NCBI GenBank assembly: GCA_900549685.1
Contig: UROX01000107.1
Location: 1-8,841 of the forward strand
Length of the DNA: 8,841 bases
Direction: 5' to 3'
Source of the DNA: an uncultured Alistipes sp.
Lineage (GTDB): Bacteria; Bacteroidota; Bacteroidia; Bacteroidales; Rikenellaceae
Both the position numbers and the translations under genes were made by a program. This document shows positions 7,659 through 8,841 of the stretch, piece by piece (the stretch's first letter is position 1; the number at the start of each line of letters is the position of its first letter). Under the pieces are notes generated by a model. That model was not told where the DNA came from, searched no databases, and saw only the letters and a list, made by a program, of their open reading frames with translations.

Positions 7659-7685
7659 CGCAGCCGCCCCGAACGGGCGGCTGCG
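7659..7685. repeat. GC-rich perfect 11-bp hairpin
   Basis: CGCAGCCGCCC (7659-7669) pairs without mismatch with GGGCGGCTGCG (7675-7685) around the loop CGAAC. It is followed by GTGTTT, a poor T tract. It may back up the terminator just upstream or form the end of an unrecognised transcript. Its stability is clear, its role is not. Confidence 0.6.
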
Positions 7686-7874
7686 GTGTTTCATGCCTGC
7701 AAGCCGTAGTACGCAAAATGCGGGGTCTGGCGGAGATGCGGCTCGATATTCTGTCGTGCCGACAGCCTTTTATTTCCGGGTGATAATTTCCGGGCGCAAG
7801 GAACCCGCCGAAGGAGGGTCTATGTTATCGTTTATGCGACAAGGGTATAGATTCGGCCGGAAATCGACTGCAAC

Positions 7875-7905
7875 AAAAAAGCGGAAAGAATTTCTTTCCG
7901 CTTTT
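7875..7905. terminator. strong bidirectional intrinsic terminator
   Basis: AAAAGCGGAAAG (7877-7888) pairs with CTTTCCGCTTTT (7894-7905) around a 5-base AATTT loop. On the plus strand the stem ends in TTTT and a T-rich stretch with a further T8 run at 7921-7928. On the minus strand the stem ends in six Ts (A7875-A7880). It can therefore stop transcripts in both directions, which suits its place between the plus-strand rhamnosidase gene and the minus-strand gene at 8296-8577. Confidence 0.85.
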
Positions 7906-7965
7906 CTATTTATAAGTCTATTTTTTTTGGAGGGCGGGAACCGTTGAAAAAGAGCACGCGGGGAG

Positions 7966-8065
7966 CATGCGAACGAGGGTGCGATCCGGAGAAAACGGGG
8001 GTCTTCGGAGCGGCATGCTTTTCATGCGAACGAGGGCGGCCGAACGGTTTCGACCACCCTCGTTC
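7966..8065. repeat. cluster of short direct and inverted CATGCGAACGAGGG repeats
   Basis: CATGCGAACGAGGG occurs exactly at 7966-7979 and 8023-8036. Its GAACGAGGG part recurs inverted as CCCTCGTTC at 8057-8065, so the second copy can form a 9-bp stem around a 20-base loop that holds a small inner pairing (CGAA/TTCG). GCATG/CATGC (8013-8017 with 8023-8027) forms another small hairpin beside it. A diverged copy, TGCGAACGAAGG, lies at 8172-8183. The set resembles a small interspersed repeat rather than coding DNA. Confidence 0.6.
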
Positions 8066-8295
8066 TTCGAAGTAGTAGTTTTCGGGAAGGATTTTCTGTG
8101 ATCGGTCGGCAACCGACAGCCTCGCGACGGAATTGCCGTGTGTCCGGCTCAATCCGCTTCGCCCCAGCCGCTGCGAACGAAGGCATGGCGAAGTTTTCCG
8201 GTCACACCCCGTAGGTGTCCGCTTCCGGATGCCGAAACCGAACGGCTTCGGGCCGTCCGAAACGCTCTCTTTCGGGTAACCGGAGTGCGGACTCT

Positions 8296-8577
8296 TCAGT
8301 CGTCCGGATCGGTGAGTCCGTAAAGCTCATCCAATTCGCGGTCCTGATCGTCGATCTCTCCGTACATTTCGATCACCTTGTTGCAGAGCGATTCGCATTC
8401 GGCGAAGAGGTTGCCGGCGCAACTGGACAGTAGCTTGGAGGCTTCGGCCATTTCGTAATTGCATTCCTGGCTGCGTGCCAGCGAACGTTTGAGAAAATCG
8501 ATCAACTGCGCCCGGTTCAACGGAGCATTGGTCGATTCTTCGCGAGGCGGATTCAGGCGGGTGTCGGCACTTTCCAT
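8296..8577 (-). CDS. Hypothetical small acidic protein with four cysteines
   Basis: I do not recognise this 93-residue protein. It is the only protein-like frame in the right part of the window: codons are GC-rich at the third position like the neighbouring genes, and the composition is balanced. Residues 20-73 look alpha-helical (RAQLIDFLKRSLARSQ, YEMAEASKLLSS), with cysteines at 39, 53, 61 and 65. The tail from about 74 is strongly acidic (EIDDQDRELDE, DPDD). There is no signal peptide or membrane segment, so a cytosolic location is likely. The start is the ATG whose complement lies at 8575-8577. The four cysteines could bind metal but do not form a known finger spacing. It is convergent with the rhamnosidase gene and preceded, on its own strand, by a small hairpin (8594-8615) and a terminator-like hairpin (8625-8707), which suggests a structured leader or a separate upstream unit. 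Confidence 0.6.
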   Translation of the reverse strand: MESADTRLNPPREESTNAPLNRAQLIDFLKRSLARSQECNYEMAEASKLLSSCAGNLFAECESLCNKVIEMYGEIDDQDRELDELYGLTDPDD

Positions 8578-8593
8578 AACGGATACGTTTTGT

Positions 8594-8615
8594 CTTCACC
8601 CGCCTCCCGGTGAAG
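8594..8615 (-). promoter_or_regulatory. 7-bp leader hairpin before the hypothetical gene
   Basis: On the minus strand CTTCACC pairs with GGTGAAG (plus-strand positions 8594-8600 with 8609-8615), leaving an 8-base loop GGGAGGCG. The loop is purine-rich and resembles a Shine-Dalgarno core, but it lies about 26 bases upstream of the ATG, too far for ordinary use. No Bacteroidetes -7 box is visible between this hairpin and the start codon. Confidence 0.45.
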
Positions 8616-8624
8616 CTTTTCGCG

Positions 8625-8707
8625 AAAAAAAGACGTGAGGCTGTCGTGACTTATCCGGGATGAGGCTCTAGCAAGGCCCGGCAAACAGATAAGCACAACA
8701 GCTCACG
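8625..8707 (-). terminator. long hairpin with T7 tail (minus-strand terminator)
   Basis: Plus-strand 8634-8655 is an imperfect inverted copy of 8688-8707: 19 base pairs with one mismatch and two single-base bulges. The 32-base apex can add CCGGG/CCCGG (8655-8659 with 8677-8681, sharing C8655). Read on the minus strand, the stem is followed after two bases by seven Ts (A8625-A8631), the form of an intrinsic terminator. It lies about 50 bases upstream of the gene at 8296-8577, so it either ends an upstream transcript or controls read-through into that gene. Confidence 0.75.
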
Positions 8708-8828
8708 CCTGAAGCATGTGCAATAGAAATAACAGCACGTCCCGTGCCGGAAAAACCGACAAAGAATCACCCGACTTCGGAAGGCTTCCCGCAAAGGATT
8801 TCTTCCGACGTGAGCTTCGTGCTTATGC
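8634..8828. repeat. three alternating copies of a ~20-base element
   Basis: Copy C at 8634-8655 (begins CGTGAGGCTG, ends CTTATC) and copy A at 8809-8828 (CGTGAGCTTCGTGCTTATGC) are in the same orientation. Copy B at 8688-8707 (GATAAGCACAACAGCTCACG) is inverted between them. B pairs with C over 19 bp and with A over 16 bp (two 8-bp blocks around a small internal loop). The two pairings exclude each other. The likeness is well beyond chance for such spacing, though its meaning is open. Confidence 0.7.
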
Positions 8829-8841
8829 TCTGATGCCTTAA

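Larger units (their letters stand above)
7564..8295. other. 732-base region between convergent genes, no convincing gene
   Basis: No open frame here has protein-like composition. A 98-codon plus-strand frame (7651-7947) runs through both a stable hairpin and a terminator, and an 80-codon minus-strand frame (7910-8152) is built on short repeats. The stretch holds the rhamnosidase terminator, an 11-bp hairpin, a bidirectional terminator (7877-7905), a cluster of CATGCGAACGAGGG repeats (7966-8065) and small hairpins such as GTCGG/CCGAC at 8105-8117 and ACGGC/GCCGT around 8250. It fits a convergent intergenic region that has collected repeats or remnants. Confidence 0.6.
8578..8841. other. structured region upstream of the hypothetical gene, running off the window
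   Basis: The stretch contains the leader hairpin, the T7-tailed hairpin and the three-copy repeat. Two short frames overlap at its right end and neither can be confirmed. On the plus strand, ATG at 8716 opens 41 codons that end with TAA at the last three bases of the window (ending RRELRAYALMP). On the minus strand, a frame open from the window edge stops at 8767 (ending EEILCGKPSEVG). Either could be the tail of a peptide or gene, or chance. Copy A of the repeat lies within both. Confidence 0.5.

Noticed and set aside
7651..7947. 98-codon plus-strand frame
   Set aside because: It begins at a stable hairpin, runs through a bidirectional terminator and has unnatural composition.
7910..8152. 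80-codon minus-strand frame
   Set aside because: It spans the repeat cluster and T/A tracts, with no domain and no promoter; it is probably repeat DNA read by chance.
8625..8828. Known structured RNA such as SRP RNA, tmRNA or RNase P RNA
   Set aside because: None of the conserved sequence blocks of these RNAs is present in the hairpin region.
1..8841. CRISPR array or defence system
   Set aside because: There are no regularly spaced repeats of suitable length and no cas, nuclease or helicase gene in the window.

Overview
The window looks like a chromosomal segment of a moderately GC-rich Bacteroidales bacterium, most likely Alistipes or a close Rikenellaceae relative. This rests on the fabF-rnc gene order, the style of the RNase III, RadC and TsaB proteins, Bacteroidetes-type -7 boxes (TAnnTTTG-like), the lack of Shine-Dalgarno sequences before starts, and a secreted GH78 rhamnosidase typical of gut Bacteroidetes. 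The genus is an inference.

Left part (1-4242, housekeeping): the 3' nearly complete fabF (fatty-acid elongation) is followed 7 bases later by rnc (RNase III), probably as one transcript. A 588-base gap without a convincing gene follows, holding promoter-like boxes and small hairpins. Then come radC (MPN/JAMM protein), tsaB (t6A tRNA modification) and a tRNA-Gln(CTG) gene. The best match to the tRNA promoter overlaps the tsaB stop codon, and a clean intrinsic terminator follows the tRNA.

Middle (4243-7598): after a 537-base non-coding stretch, a lone 927-residue alpha-L-rhamnosidase (GH78) with an N-terminal signal peptide occupies 4780-7563. No SusC/SusD, regulator or other glycosidase is visible beside it.

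Right part (7564-8841, accessory or intergenic): 732 bases without a clear gene contain several hairpins, a strong bidirectional terminator (7877-7905) and a family of short CATGCGAACGAGGG repeats. On the minus strand is a small, acidic, cysteine-containing hypothetical protein (8296-8577), convergent with the rhamnosidase gene. Upstream of it, read on the minus strand, lies the most unusual structure of the window. Three copies of a ~20-base element alternate in orientation; the last two form a long hairpin followed by seven Ts, and the first copy can pair with the middle one instead. This resembles a transcription attenuator, but the window ends before its promoter or any upstream gene can be seen.
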